This document shows positions 9,633 through 16,226 of a DNA stretch of 18,652 nt, piece by piece. Source of the DNA: Bacteroidales bacterium (GTDB lineage: Bacteria > Bacteroidota > Bacteroidia > Bacteroidales > VadinHA17); the NCBI GenBank assembly GCA_017882245.1, contig JADGPV010000089.1:1-18652 (forward strand), read 5' to 3'. The notes below the pieces were generated by a model. It did not search any database and had not been told where the DNA came from. It saw nothing but the letters and a program-made list of their open reading frames with translations. The translations under genes were made by a program, and so were the position numbers. The stretch's first letter is position 1, and the number at the start of each line of letters is the position of its first letter.

Positions 9633-10517
9633 TTAATGATGTAACGGTCTTTTTTTCAGCACACCGCCCTTGGCCTGGCTGATGGGGAAGCAATAGATAA
9701 ATGCATTCTCATCAACGTCGTTGACGATTTTCTTGACCCTGCTTATCTCGAGTTTAGTCACGATGGTAAAGATGATCTCAAGATCTGCCACACCATCGAT
9801 ATCTGCTTTTTTGCCGATCATGCTTCGTTTGCCCTTGTAAATAGTTATACCTCGTCCGAGCCTTGTCATCAGGGCAAGCTTTACCTTGTTACTCTTTTCT
9901 GAGATTATCGAAACTCCGGTGTACTCTTCAATACCTTCAACCACGTAATCAATAGTCTTCGAGGCTGCCAGGTAGGTCAGTATTGAGTAAAGGGCGGGTT
10001 CAATACCGAGGAAGAAAGCAGCTGTAACAAATATCAGAACATTAAAGGCAAGCACCATGTCGCCTATTGATGCCTCTACTTTACTGGTCATCCAGAGAGC
10101 AAGTATTTCCGTTCCGTCAAGTACACTTCCTCCCCTGACAGACAGTCCGACACCTGCACCGAGGAATAATCCCCCGAAGACAGCGGTAAGCAGCTTGTCG
10201 TCAGTTATTATTGGAAATTCAACAAATGCCAGTACAAATGAAAGACCGGCTATGGCAAGCAGGGTCTTCAGGGCAAAAATGCGGGATATCTGCGTAAATG
10301 CAAGAATAATAAACGGCACATTGATGGCGAATATAAGTACCGGGAGCGGAAGGCTGGTGGTATAATTGACCAGCAGTGAGATGCCTGTCACACCTCCGTC
10401 AATAAAATGATTGGGCAATAAAAAACCTTTCAGCCCGAAACTTGCGGAAAATATCCCGACAATGATCAGAAGGGTGCCTTTCAGATGGTATAATGCACTG
10501 CTGCCATTTTCTTTCAT
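9633..10517 (-). CDS. YitT family membrane protein with DUF2179 domain
   Basis: A 294-residue integral membrane protein. The first 170 residues hold about five hydrophobic segments, including the family signature FLLPNHFIDGGVTGISLL (about 33-50) and the glycine-rich GGLFLGAGVGLSVRGGSVLDGTE stretch, in which SVRGGSVLDG is the most conserved part. The last 90 residues (from about 200) are the cytoplasmic DUF2179 domain with YTGVSIISEKS, GRGITIYKGKRSM and a final strand-helix unit before a basic tail. YitT proteins are widespread and their function is not settled; roles in ion or small-metabolite handling have been suggested. The gene stands alone: convergent with the exported CotH-like gene on one side, divergent from the methyltransferase gene on the other. 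The 141-bp upstream gap shows no confident minus-strand promoter. Confidence 0.9.
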   Translation of the reverse strand: MKENGSSALYHLKGTLLIIVGIFSASFGLKGFLLPNHFIDGGVTGISLLVNYTTSLPLPVLIFAINVPFIILAFTQISRIFALKTLLAIAGLSFVLAFVEFPIITDDKLLTAVFGGLFLGAGVGLSVRGGSVLDGTEILALWMTSKVEASIGDMVLAFNVLIFVTAAFFLGIEPALYSILTYLAASKTIDYVVEGIEEYTGVSIISEKSNKVKLALMTRLGRGITIYKGKRSMIGKKADIDGVADLEIIFTIVTKLEISRVKKIVNDVDENAFIYCFPISQAKGGVLKKRPLHH

Positions 10518-10605
10518 AAAGCAATCTGATGTTTATGGAATAATCCGCGTGAACAGCTTTAAAAGCAGAAAATATTTCTGAGTTTGCACTACCAAGTTAC
10601 TAAAT

Positions 10606-10638
10606 TTTCACCGTTTAGGATTTATTAAGGTAAATTTG
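10606..10638 (+). promoter_or_regulatory. Bacteroidota-type promoter of the CcrM-like gene
   Basis: A perfect -7 element TAAATTTG (10631-10638) lies 21 bp after TTTC (10606-10609), a three-of-four match to the -33 TTTG. Transcription would begin near 10645, giving a leader of about 14 nt to the ATG at 10659. There is no Shine-Dalgarno sequence. No GANTC site is present between 10518 and 10658, so the Caulobacter-style self-methylation control of ccrM is not evident here. Confidence 0.5.
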
Positions 10639-10658
10639 GGAAAAATGTGACAAACTGA

Positions 10659-11738
10659 ATGTCCGCCACGGTAAAAATAAACGAAATTCATCACGGCGAT
10701 GCTATTGAGTTGCTGAAACAGTTGCCTGACAATTCAACAGATCTGATATTCGCTGATCCTCCCTATAATCTTCAGCTTAAAGGTGACCTCTTCCGGCCTG
10801 ACCGGTCGAAGGTAAGTGCGGTGAATGATCACTGGGACAAGTTCGGTTCTTTCAGGTCGTATGACGAGTTTACCGAAGCCTGGCTTCACGAGTGTCACCG
10901 GGTGATGAAAAATAACGGGAGCATCTGGGTAATTGGTACATATCACAATATTTTCAGAGTTGGCACGATCCTGCAGAATACTGGATTCTGGATCCTTAAT
11001 GACATTGTCTGGATAAAAACTAATCCTATGCCCAACTTCAGGGGTACCAGGTTTAACAATGCCCATGAAACACTTATCTGGGCAACCAAATCAATGACCT
11101 CGAAATACACTTTTCATTACCGGACAATGAAGAGCTTCAACGACGACCTGCAGATGAGAAGCGACTGGCTGATCCCGATATGCAACGGTGCGGAGAGGGT
11201 GAAAGAAAACGGGCGTAAGGCTCATTCAACGCAAAAACCTGAGGAGCTGCTTTACAGGATCATATTAGCATCATCCAATCCGGGTGACCTGGTCCTTGAT
11301 CCATTTGCCGGCAGTGGCACAACAGCGGCGGTGGCGAAAAGGCTTGGGAGGAACTTTATAGGCTTTGAACGCGAAATGAATTATGTCAGGCTGGCAAGGG
11401 AAAGGGTTGAAAAAACAGACCCCATAAATTCTCAGCTCCTGGAATACAGAGCAGAGAAACCCAGGATAAGGGTATCATTTGGCAATCTTATGGAGAGAGG
11501 ATATATCAAACCGGGGGAGTATCTTTTTTCCGTGGATATGAAATACAGGGCGGAAGTACAGGCAGATGCCTCCCTTTTTTATAATGGCGAGACCGGATCA
11601 ATTCATCATATAAGCGCCCTGATAACAGGCAGGGAAAGCTATAACGGATGGACATTCTGGTACGTACAGCGCGAAAAGAAGATGGTGAGTATTGATGAGT
11701 TAAGGCAGGCTTATTTTAAGGCTCCGAAAGATCATTAA
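10659..11738 (+). CDS. ccrM: CcrM/M.HinfI-type DNA adenine methyltransferase (GANTC) with RAMA domain, orphan
   Basis: A 359-residue beta-class N6-adenine methyltransferase, expected to methylate the A in GANTC. Catalytic motif IV FADPPYNL (DPPY 33-36) precedes the target-recognition part, and the AdoMet site LDPFAGSGTT (213-222) comes last, the order that defines the beta class. Close matches to CcrM run throughout: VIGTYHNIFRVGTI (91-104), WIKTNPMPNFRG (118-129), NAHETLIWA (134-142), DDLQMRSDW (162-170) and AHSTQKPEELLYR (188-200). Residues about 268-352 are the C-terminal RAMA domain, ending NGWTFWYVQRE, as in alphaproteobacterial CcrM. No restriction endonuclease gene lies nearby, so it looks solitary, with a regulatory or protective role inferred. 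Its arginine codons are mostly AGG/AGA (19 of 26), so it uses the local codon style despite its CcrM-like sequence. The last 23 bp overlap the convergent antiporter gene. Confidence 0.93.
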   Translation: MSATVKINEIHHGDAIELLKQLPDNSTDLIFADPPYNLQLKGDLFRPDRSKVSAVNDHWDKFGSFRSYDEFTEAWLHECHRVMKNNGSIWVIGTYHNIFRVGTILQNTGFWILNDIVWIKTNPMPNFRGTRFNNAHETLIWATKSMTSKYTFHYRTMKSFNDDLQMRSDWLIPICNGAERVKENGRKAHSTQKPEELLYRIILASSNPGDLVLDPFAGSGTTAAVAKRLGRNFIGFEREMNYVRLARERVEKTDPINSQLLEYRAEKPRIRVSFGNLMERGYIKPGEYLFSVDMKYRAEVQADASLFYNGETGSIHHISALITGRESYNGWTFWYVQREKKMVSIDELRQAYFKAPKDH

Positions 11739-13692
11739 CCGCCATGGCTATCATCTCAGGTTTGCCCAGAAGGTACACAATGTCATTGGCTGATATCAGC
11801 GTGACCGGTTCAGGATTGGGGATTATGTTTTCATTATGCTTCAGAGCCACAAGAGTCACGCCGTAGGTTTTTCTCATGGCGGTTTCGGATATTTTCTTAC
11901 CTGCAAAAACAGATTTGTCCGAAACTCTCACTGCCGCAATTTCAATGTCCGGGATATCTTTAAGGAGAGAGTATCCTTCAACCTTGTGTCTCTCCCTGAA
12001 TATGCCATAGTTATCTTCTCTGATACGTGCGAGGGTGCGTTCGATCTCCATTCTGGGTATCAGGTATTTCCCCAGGATCCTTTCAAAAAAATCAATTGCC
12101 GTTTCAAATTCTTCCGGTATCACCTGACTGGCCCCGATGCGATACAGGTCTTCAATATCAGTGACATGCCTGGTGCGGACAATGATAAACGCATGCTTAT
12201 TCATTGACCTCACTCTTTCAGTTATTGCCATTGCCTTGATCAGGTCTCCCACAGAAACAATGATCATCTCTGAAGTATGGGCATATGCCTTGCGCAGTAC
12301 AGGTTCATCAATAGCGTCACCAAAAACCGCAAGTTCACCCTTTTCCATCTGTCTGCGTGCCAGTTCAGGGTCGAAGATCACGGAGGTAAAGGGCAGCTCC
12401 ATTGTTTTGATCATTGCGGCAAGATTAATCGCTCTCGAATCTTTTCCTATCACCACAATATGATTTTGCATTTCAGGTATTTCTACCTGTTTGACCGGGA
12501 AAAAGCCTTCGACAAGAAATTGGGGCAGAGGCAATCTAAGTATCAGATTGGCGAGAGGTTTCGAGAACTGGATAAGTATTGGCGACAGAGCCATCGATGT
12601 TATGGCCACCGCAAGGAAAAGCTGAAAGTGATAGAGAGTTATTATTTCATGAGACAATCCCACTCCTGCAAGGACGAATGAAAATTCTCCAACCTGTGCC
12701 AGGGAGAGCCCTACTACTACTGTACCGAAGAAGGTGTGGCCCAGCAAAAATGCTGTAAATCCGGCAACTATTGTCTTTAAAAGAATTACCAGCAACACGG
12801 TTGCCATCACCAGCCATAGATGGTCGATGACGAATCCCACATCAAGAAGCATCCCTATTGAGACAAAAAAGAAGCTGGTGAAAACATCTTTAAATGGCAT
12901 CAGGTTCCCGAATGCACTCTGGCTGTATTCTGTATCAGAGATCATCAGTCCGGCGAGAAAGGCTCCGAAGGCGACTGACATCCCCAGTTCATTAGTCAGT
13001 AAAGCCACAGCGAGGCATATTAATAAGATACTCATGAGGAAGAGCTCATGGCTGCGTGTCAGTGCTATAACATGAAGAAGCCTGGGCATCAGCCAGCGAT
13101 TACCAACATAGATGAACGCTATAATGCCGATTGTCTTCAGAAAAAGTATCAGAAGGTCATGTCCGATATCAACCGAGTTGCCTGCAAGCATCGGAGTAAG
13201 CAACAGAAGGGGTATGAGAATAATATCCTGGAAAATCAGTATTCCGACAATCGTTCTGCCGTAATGTGAGGTCAGTTCCGATCGCTCCTGGAGAAGCTTC
13301 AAAACCACTGCGGTACTGCTGAGGGCAGTCAGAAATCCCACGAACAGGGCTGCTTTCCAATCCATGTTGTATGTGCGGGCAAGCAGCATTGTAACGCCTG
13401 CGGTCAGGATGAGCTGCAGGAATCCCCCGAAAAACACTGTGCGGCGTATCCTGAGCAGATGGTTAAGCGAGAATTCAAGCCCTATGGTGAACATGAGAAG
13501 TATCACACCTATATCAGCCATCACCCTGACATTCCCGGGAGAGCTGATAAGTCCGAGAAGATTGGGACCGGCAATGACACCTGTAATAAGATACCCGATA
13601 ATCGCAGGAATCTTTATTCGTGTAAAGATGAAATTGACAAAGGTTGAAAGGGCAAATATTATGACAATATCCTTGAGAACGCCAAGTTCCAT
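11716..13692 (-). CDS. Kef-type monovalent cation:proton antiporter (CPA2) with RCK domains
   Basis: A 658-residue inner-membrane transporter. Residues 1-390 are a CPA2 Na+/H+ exchanger domain with about 12-13 hydrophobic segments: GYLITGVIAGPNLLG (33-47), TALSSTAVVLKLL (122-134), the conserved FQD (154-156), and AFGAFLAGLMISD (241-253). A TrkA-N/RCK_N domain (about 410-525) and a TrkA-C domain (about 570-655, with TYGVTLVALKHN) follow. Members exchange K+ or Na+ for protons in pH, osmotic or electrophile defence. The RCK_N dinucleotide loop is unusual: VVIGKDSRAINLA (413-425) replaces the GxGxxG pattern of KefC and TrkA, so ligand binding may be altered or lost. No KefF/KefG partner gene is nearby. 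It has its own promoter just after the terminator of the upstream operon, and its 3' end overlaps the methyltransferase gene tail-to-tail. Confidence 0.92.
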   Translation of the reverse strand: MELGVLKDIVIIFALSTFVNFIFTRIKIPAIIGYLITGVIAGPNLLGLISSPGNVRVMADIGVILLMFTIGLEFSLNHLLRIRRTVFFGGFLQLILTAGVTMLLARTYNMDWKAALFVGFLTALSSTAVVLKLLQERSELTSHYGRTIVGILIFQDIILIPLLLLTPMLAGNSVDIGHDLLILFLKTIGIIAFIYVGNRWLMPRLLHVIALTRSHELFLMSILLICLAVALLTNELGMSVAFGAFLAGLMISDTEYSQSAFGNLMPFKDVFTSFFFVSIGMLLDVGFVIDHLWLVMATVLLVILLKTIVAGFTAFLLGHTFFGTVVVGLSLAQVGEFSFVLAGVGLSHEIITLYHFQLFLAVAITSMALSPILIQFSKPLANLILRLPLPQFLVEGFFPVKQVEIPEMQNHIVVIGKDSRAINLAAMIKTMELPFTSVIFDPELARRQMEKGELAVFGDAIDEPVLRKAYAHTSEMIIVSVGDLIKAMAITERVRSMNKHAFIIVRTRHVTDIEDLYRIGASQVIPEEFETAIDFFERILGKYLIPRMEIERTLARIREDNYGIFRERHKVEGYSLLKDIPDIEIAAVRVSDKSVFAGKKISETAMRKTYGVTLVALKHNENIIPNPEPVTLISANDIVYLLGKPEMIAMAVNDLSEP

Positions 13693-13712
13693 AGAAAACA
13701 GTGTTTCGGCCT

Positions 13713-13743
13713 TAAAGATAAAAAATCAGGCTGACCGGACAAA
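13713..13743 (-). promoter_or_regulatory. Bacteroidota-type promoter of the antiporter gene
   Basis: On the minus strand, TTTG (13743-13740) is followed after 19 bp by TATCTTTA (13720-13713), a seven-of-eight match to TAnnTTTG. Both the elements and the spacing fit the Bacteroidota primary promoter. The start of transcription would fall near 13706, giving a leader of roughly 14 nt before ATG 13692. The TTTG is the end of the T-tract of the upstream terminator. Confidence 0.55.
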
Positions 13744-13777
13744 AAACATTCCGCCACGGCATGACCGTGGCGGAATG
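13741..13777 (-). terminator. Rho-independent terminator of the PspC-PadR-PspC-like operon
   Basis: A perfect 13-bp inverted repeat (13747-13759 with 13765-13777; arm CATTCCGCCACGG) encloses a 5-nt loop. On the minus strand the GC-rich stem is followed directly by six T (13746-13741), the classic intrinsic terminator layout. It lies 41 bp past the stop codon of the last gene of the operon. On the plus strand there is no T-tract, so it works in one direction. Confidence 0.9.
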
Positions 13778-13818
13778 GAATGAGCAAATATCCGTGGGTG
13801 CAGAAATATTGCCCTTCT

Positions 13819-15084
13819 TTATTCTGATACTTCTGTTAACTGTCCTTCCTCTATACGAAAGACACCGTTACCGTTTATGTTGTGAACATGAAACTGCCAT
13901 TGTGACGGGGATGTTCCGGGAGCGAATCTCACTTCTGTACCTTCCGGAAGACTTACGTCTATTTCGACATAAGAACCATTCCAGCTTTTACCTGCCGGCA
14001 GGGAGAAAAACTCATCAAGATAAAGTGTGTCACCTGAAAGCTTCCAGTTGTAATCAATATAACGGGCATTGGTCCAGGCTTCGTCATAGGAATTACTGCA
14101 CGCCTTCTTCTCTACAGAGATCCATCCTGAAGTGGTGTCGCTTCCATAAATGTTAAGGTCTGGAGTGGCATAAAGCTGGCCGTCTGATAAATTGCGGTAG
14201 AAAGTAAAGTGGTCAACAGAAGCAGATTCATCATAACTGATATCAGAGATCGTTTTTAACGGGGCGATCCAGAGAGTCCGTGGCGGAGATTCGAGACTTA
14301 TCTTCTTTTCAATGCGCTCACTGTTTGAATAAACAGCCAGCTTCAGGCTGAGGAAGACCCCAAGGCAGCATAAGGCAGCGAACCATATGACAGTCGTCAC
14401 TATTGTCAATACCCTGGATCTTTCTTTGATGTTGAAAATCATTTTAATACCCAGGTATGTAAGTGCTATAAGCGGTACGAGAATGACGATGGCAGTCAGA
14501 ATTAAAACAGGCCATACCACATTGCTGTTCAATACTATGGAAAGCAGAGCGTGCACGTTTGTCATTCCCGGTTGCATCGCTGAAGTGAGAAACGGTGCAT
14601 TATGGAAGAAAAGGACCATTGCAAAAGAGAAGAGAAGTACAAAGCCGAAAATGGTAAATATTACTCCCAGAATTATTGCAATCACCCTGATAATTGCTGA
14701 CAGGACTTTCCCCAGCGCCCCGAAAAAATCTGCGAGAGCCTTGCCCGTGCGCGCAGAGAGGCTGTTGGGATCGTACATTGATTTGCGGGTTGTGTAAGCC
14801 GTGCTGTCATGGCTCACGCTGTTATCATCGTAGAAGTCCTCCGGTGCACCCATGATGCCGATCATATCACTTACCATCTCTTTAGAGATAAGGGAGGGAG
14901 GTTCCTTGCCTCCGCCAAAGATCTCGGCGATCCGCGATTCAATATCGGCCAGCGTCTCATCGCCGCCCTGTTCCTTGCGGAACCTGGTAGCCACATGATC
15001 CAGGTAGTGTGTCAGTATCTCCCAGGCATCCTCATCGATACGAAAAAGTTGTCCGGCAATATTGATGTTCATGGTTTTTTTCAT
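13819..15084 (-). CDS. PspC-family membrane protein that lacks the PspC domain
   Basis: A 421-residue protein. Residues 1-88 are the N-terminal domain found in Bacteroidota PspC proteins (MNINIAGQLFRIDEDAWE, then DIESRIAEIF and a GIMGAPEDF end), clearly paralogous to the N-terminus of the gene at 16044. Where the paralogue goes on to RRIYRDPD plus the PspC domain, this one has RKSMYDPN (100-107) and passes straight to the C-terminal half. That half has membrane segments at about 128-160, 190-217 and 225-251, then an extracytoplasmic soluble domain (about 255-421) rich in beta strands, with a DTLYLDEFF strand near 353 and SYVEIDVSLPEGTEVRF near 370-387. Its role is not known; a membrane-stress sensor or partner is inferred from the family and from padR. 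It starts 8 bp after padR, with AAGG upstream of the ATG. A Met at 15072 is an alternative start. Confidence 0.8.
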   Translation of the reverse strand: MKKTMNINIAGQLFRIDEDAWEILTHYLDHVATRFRKEQGGDETLADIESRIAEIFGGGKEPPSLISKEMVSDMIGIMGAPEDFYDDNSVSHDSTAYTTRKSMYDPNSLSARTGKALADFFGALGKVLSAIIRVIAIILGVIFTIFGFVLLFSFAMVLFFHNAPFLTSAMQPGMTNVHALLSIVLNSNVVWPVLILTAIVILVPLIALTYLGIKMIFNIKERSRVLTIVTTVIWFAALCCLGVFLSLKLAVYSNSERIEKKISLESPPRTLWIAPLKTISDISYDESASVDHFTFYRNLSDGQLYATPDLNIYGSDTTSGWISVEKKACSNSYDEAWTNARYIDYNWKLSGDTLYLDEFFSLPAGKSWNGSYVEIDVSLPEGTEVRFAPGTSPSQWQFHVHNINGNGVFRIEEGQLTEVSE

Positions 15085-15092
15085 GGCTGCCC

Positions 15093-15422
15093 TTATTTCT
15101 TATCACGAATCTGGTTAACTGATTCAACAAGCGCTTCCCACGACTTATCAAGCTCACTTAGATAGATTTTTCCAAGTTCGGTGAGCTCATAGTATTTACG
15201 TGGTGGACCCTGTGGAGATTCCTCCCAGCGGTAGCTTAGTAACCCCGCATTCTTCTGTCTTGTCAGCAGGGGATACAGTGTTCCTTCAACGACGATCACT
15301 TCTGCTTTCTTAAGCTCATTGATGATGTCGACGGCATAGCATGAATTCCTTGAAAGCACTGCCAGTATGCAGTACTCCAGAATTCCCTTGCGCATTTGTG
15401 CTTTTGTGTTGTCCGTATTCAT
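15093..15422 (-). CDS. PadR family transcriptional regulator
   Basis: A 109-residue winged-helix regulator of the short PadR-s2 type. The domain covers nearly the whole protein: MRKGILEYCILAVLS (10-24), YAVDIINELKKAEV (29-42), the signature EGTLYPLLTRQKNAGLL (46-62), and the wing PPRKYYELTELG (73-84), ending in a short helix used for dimerisation. PadR proteins usually repress nearby genes and their own operon. Here padR sits between two PspC-family genes on one transcript: 40 bp after the first, 8 bp before the second. The start is supported by AAGGA seven bases upstream, one of the few clear Shine-Dalgarno sites in the window. A palindrome at the operon promoter (16121-16136) is a candidate binding site. 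The inducer is unknown; membrane or envelope stress is an inference from the partners. Confidence 0.93.
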   Translation of the reverse strand: MNTDNTKAQMRKGILEYCILAVLSRNSCYAVDIINELKKAEVIVVEGTLYPLLTRQKNAGLLSYRWEESPQGPPRKYYELTELGKIYLSELDKSWEALVESVNQIRDKK

Positions 15423-15462
15423 GGCAGTTCCTTTTTTATCAGCATATATATGTCTTATACCG

Positions 15463-16044
15463 TTAAAGATTCATTTTCTTTTTGACGGTCTCAAATTCCT
15501 CTTTAACAGTATCTTTAATGTTCTCAATGGTCACGGGGTCTCCTCTCATCTCGAGCTTCTGGGCCGTTGTCTTTGCTTCGGGAAGAACGATCCACAGGAT
15601 AAGATAAAGGGCAAGGCCGAATCCTCCGGCAAGAACGAGTGCTGCAAAAAGCACCCTCCAGATTATCGGATCCCAGTTGAAATAAGCCCCAAGACCGGCG
15701 CATATACCCCCTATGATCCTTCGGTCAGGATCACGGTAGATTCGTCTCTGCGACCTTGGCGGTCTTTCTTCCGAAGTACTGCTGCCGCTAATTACCTCTG
15801 GTGATCCAAGGATAACCATGACCTCCTCTACGTCCTTCATGGTGATCACCTGCTTGTAAGAGTTAAGTCTCATTTTGAACAGCTCAGCTATCCTTCCCTC
15901 AATATCAGTCATGATCTCGGCTGAGCTTGACTCGCCTGAAAACTCCTTCTCAAGGGTTTTCATGTACTGCCGGAGGCGTTCATAGGCATCTTCATCAACA
16001 TTAAATGCATAGCCCCCAAGGTTAATGTTTACTGTTACTTTCAT
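15463..16044 (-). CDS. PspC domain protein, short form
   Basis: A 193-residue protein, first gene of a three-gene operon. Residues 1-88 are the N-terminal domain of Bacteroidota PspC proteins (NINLGGYAFNVDEDAYERL, DIEGRIAELF, VEEVMVILGSPE). Residues about 100-158 are the PspC domain: RRIYRDPDRRIIGGICAGLG (100-119), YFNWDPIIWRVLF (121-133), then one long hydrophobic segment ending WIVLPEAKTTAQKLEMRG. The protein stops after a short helical tail (VKEEFETVKKKMNL), where longer relatives go on to more membrane segments and a soluble domain. PspC proteins act in envelope stress at the inner membrane. ATG 16044 is chosen because it begins the conserved NTD; a longer frame to 16122 starts with TTG inside the promoter. 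It is followed after 40 bp by padR. Confidence 0.88.
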   Translation of the reverse strand: MKVTVNINLGGYAFNVDEDAYERLRQYMKTLEKEFSGESSSAEIMTDIEGRIAELFKMRLNSYKQVITMKDVEEVMVILGSPEVISGSSTSEERPPRSQRRIYRDPDRRIIGGICAGLGAYFNWDPIIWRVLFAALVLAGGFGLALYLILWIVLPEAKTTAQKLEMRGDPVTIENIKDTVKEEFETVKKKMNL

Positions 16045-16090
16045 TGTCTTAATTATAAGGTACCTGTTAATGCATATTAGTTTTACAAAG

Positions 16091-16123
16091 CAAAGATATA
16101 AATAAAAATTAATACCATGCAAT
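16091..16123 (-). promoter_or_regulatory. Bacteroidota-type promoter of the PspC-PadR operon
   Basis: On the minus strand a perfect -7 element TATCTTTG (16098-16091) lies 21 bp after ATTG (16123-16120), a three-of-four match to the -33 TTTG. Transcription would start near 16084, leaving a leader of about 40 nt before ATG 16044. The -33 element overlaps the inverted repeat at 16121-16136. Confidence 0.6.
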
Positions 16124-16136
16124 ACATAGATGTATT
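16121..16136. promoter_or_regulatory. Candidate PadR operator (inverted repeat)
   Basis: AATACAT-AG-ATGTATT is a perfect 7-bp inverted repeat with a 2-bp centre. It overlaps the -33 element of the PspC-PadR promoter, the right place for a repressor to block polymerase. Known PadR operators are AT-rich palindromes, often containing ATGT/ACAT halves, as here. The link to this PadR is inferred from position and symmetry; the AT-rich setting (long T and A runs at 16136-16158) raises the chance of a random palindrome. Confidence 0.4.
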
Positions 16137-16226
16137 TTTTTTAAAATATTTTTAATTTCATAATAGACAACTGAAAAACAGACAGGCAGGGAGATACGTC
16201 AATAATCACTAACTTTATCAAAATTA

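Noticed and set aside
9623..9656. Possible terminator between the CotH-like and YitT genes (AAGATCTT palindrome plus a later T-run)
   Set aside because: The palindrome is short and AT-rich, the T-run is about 20 bp away and lies inside the YitT coding sequence, with no GC-rich stem before it.
10518..10658. GANTC sites in the promoter of the CcrM-like gene
   Set aside because: I read the whole gap and found none.
10518..13692. Restriction-modification system around the methyltransferase
   Set aside because: The flanking genes are a YitT protein and an antiporter; no endonuclease or specificity subunit is present in the window.
15443..15452. CATATATATG palindrome between pspC and padR as a second operator
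   Set aside because: Simple alternating AT sequence is palindromic by chance, and it does not match the 16121-16136 repeat well.
16045..16122. N-terminal extension of the short PspC protein
   Set aside because: It starts with TTG, covers the promoter motif, and the conserved N-domain begins at ATG 16044.
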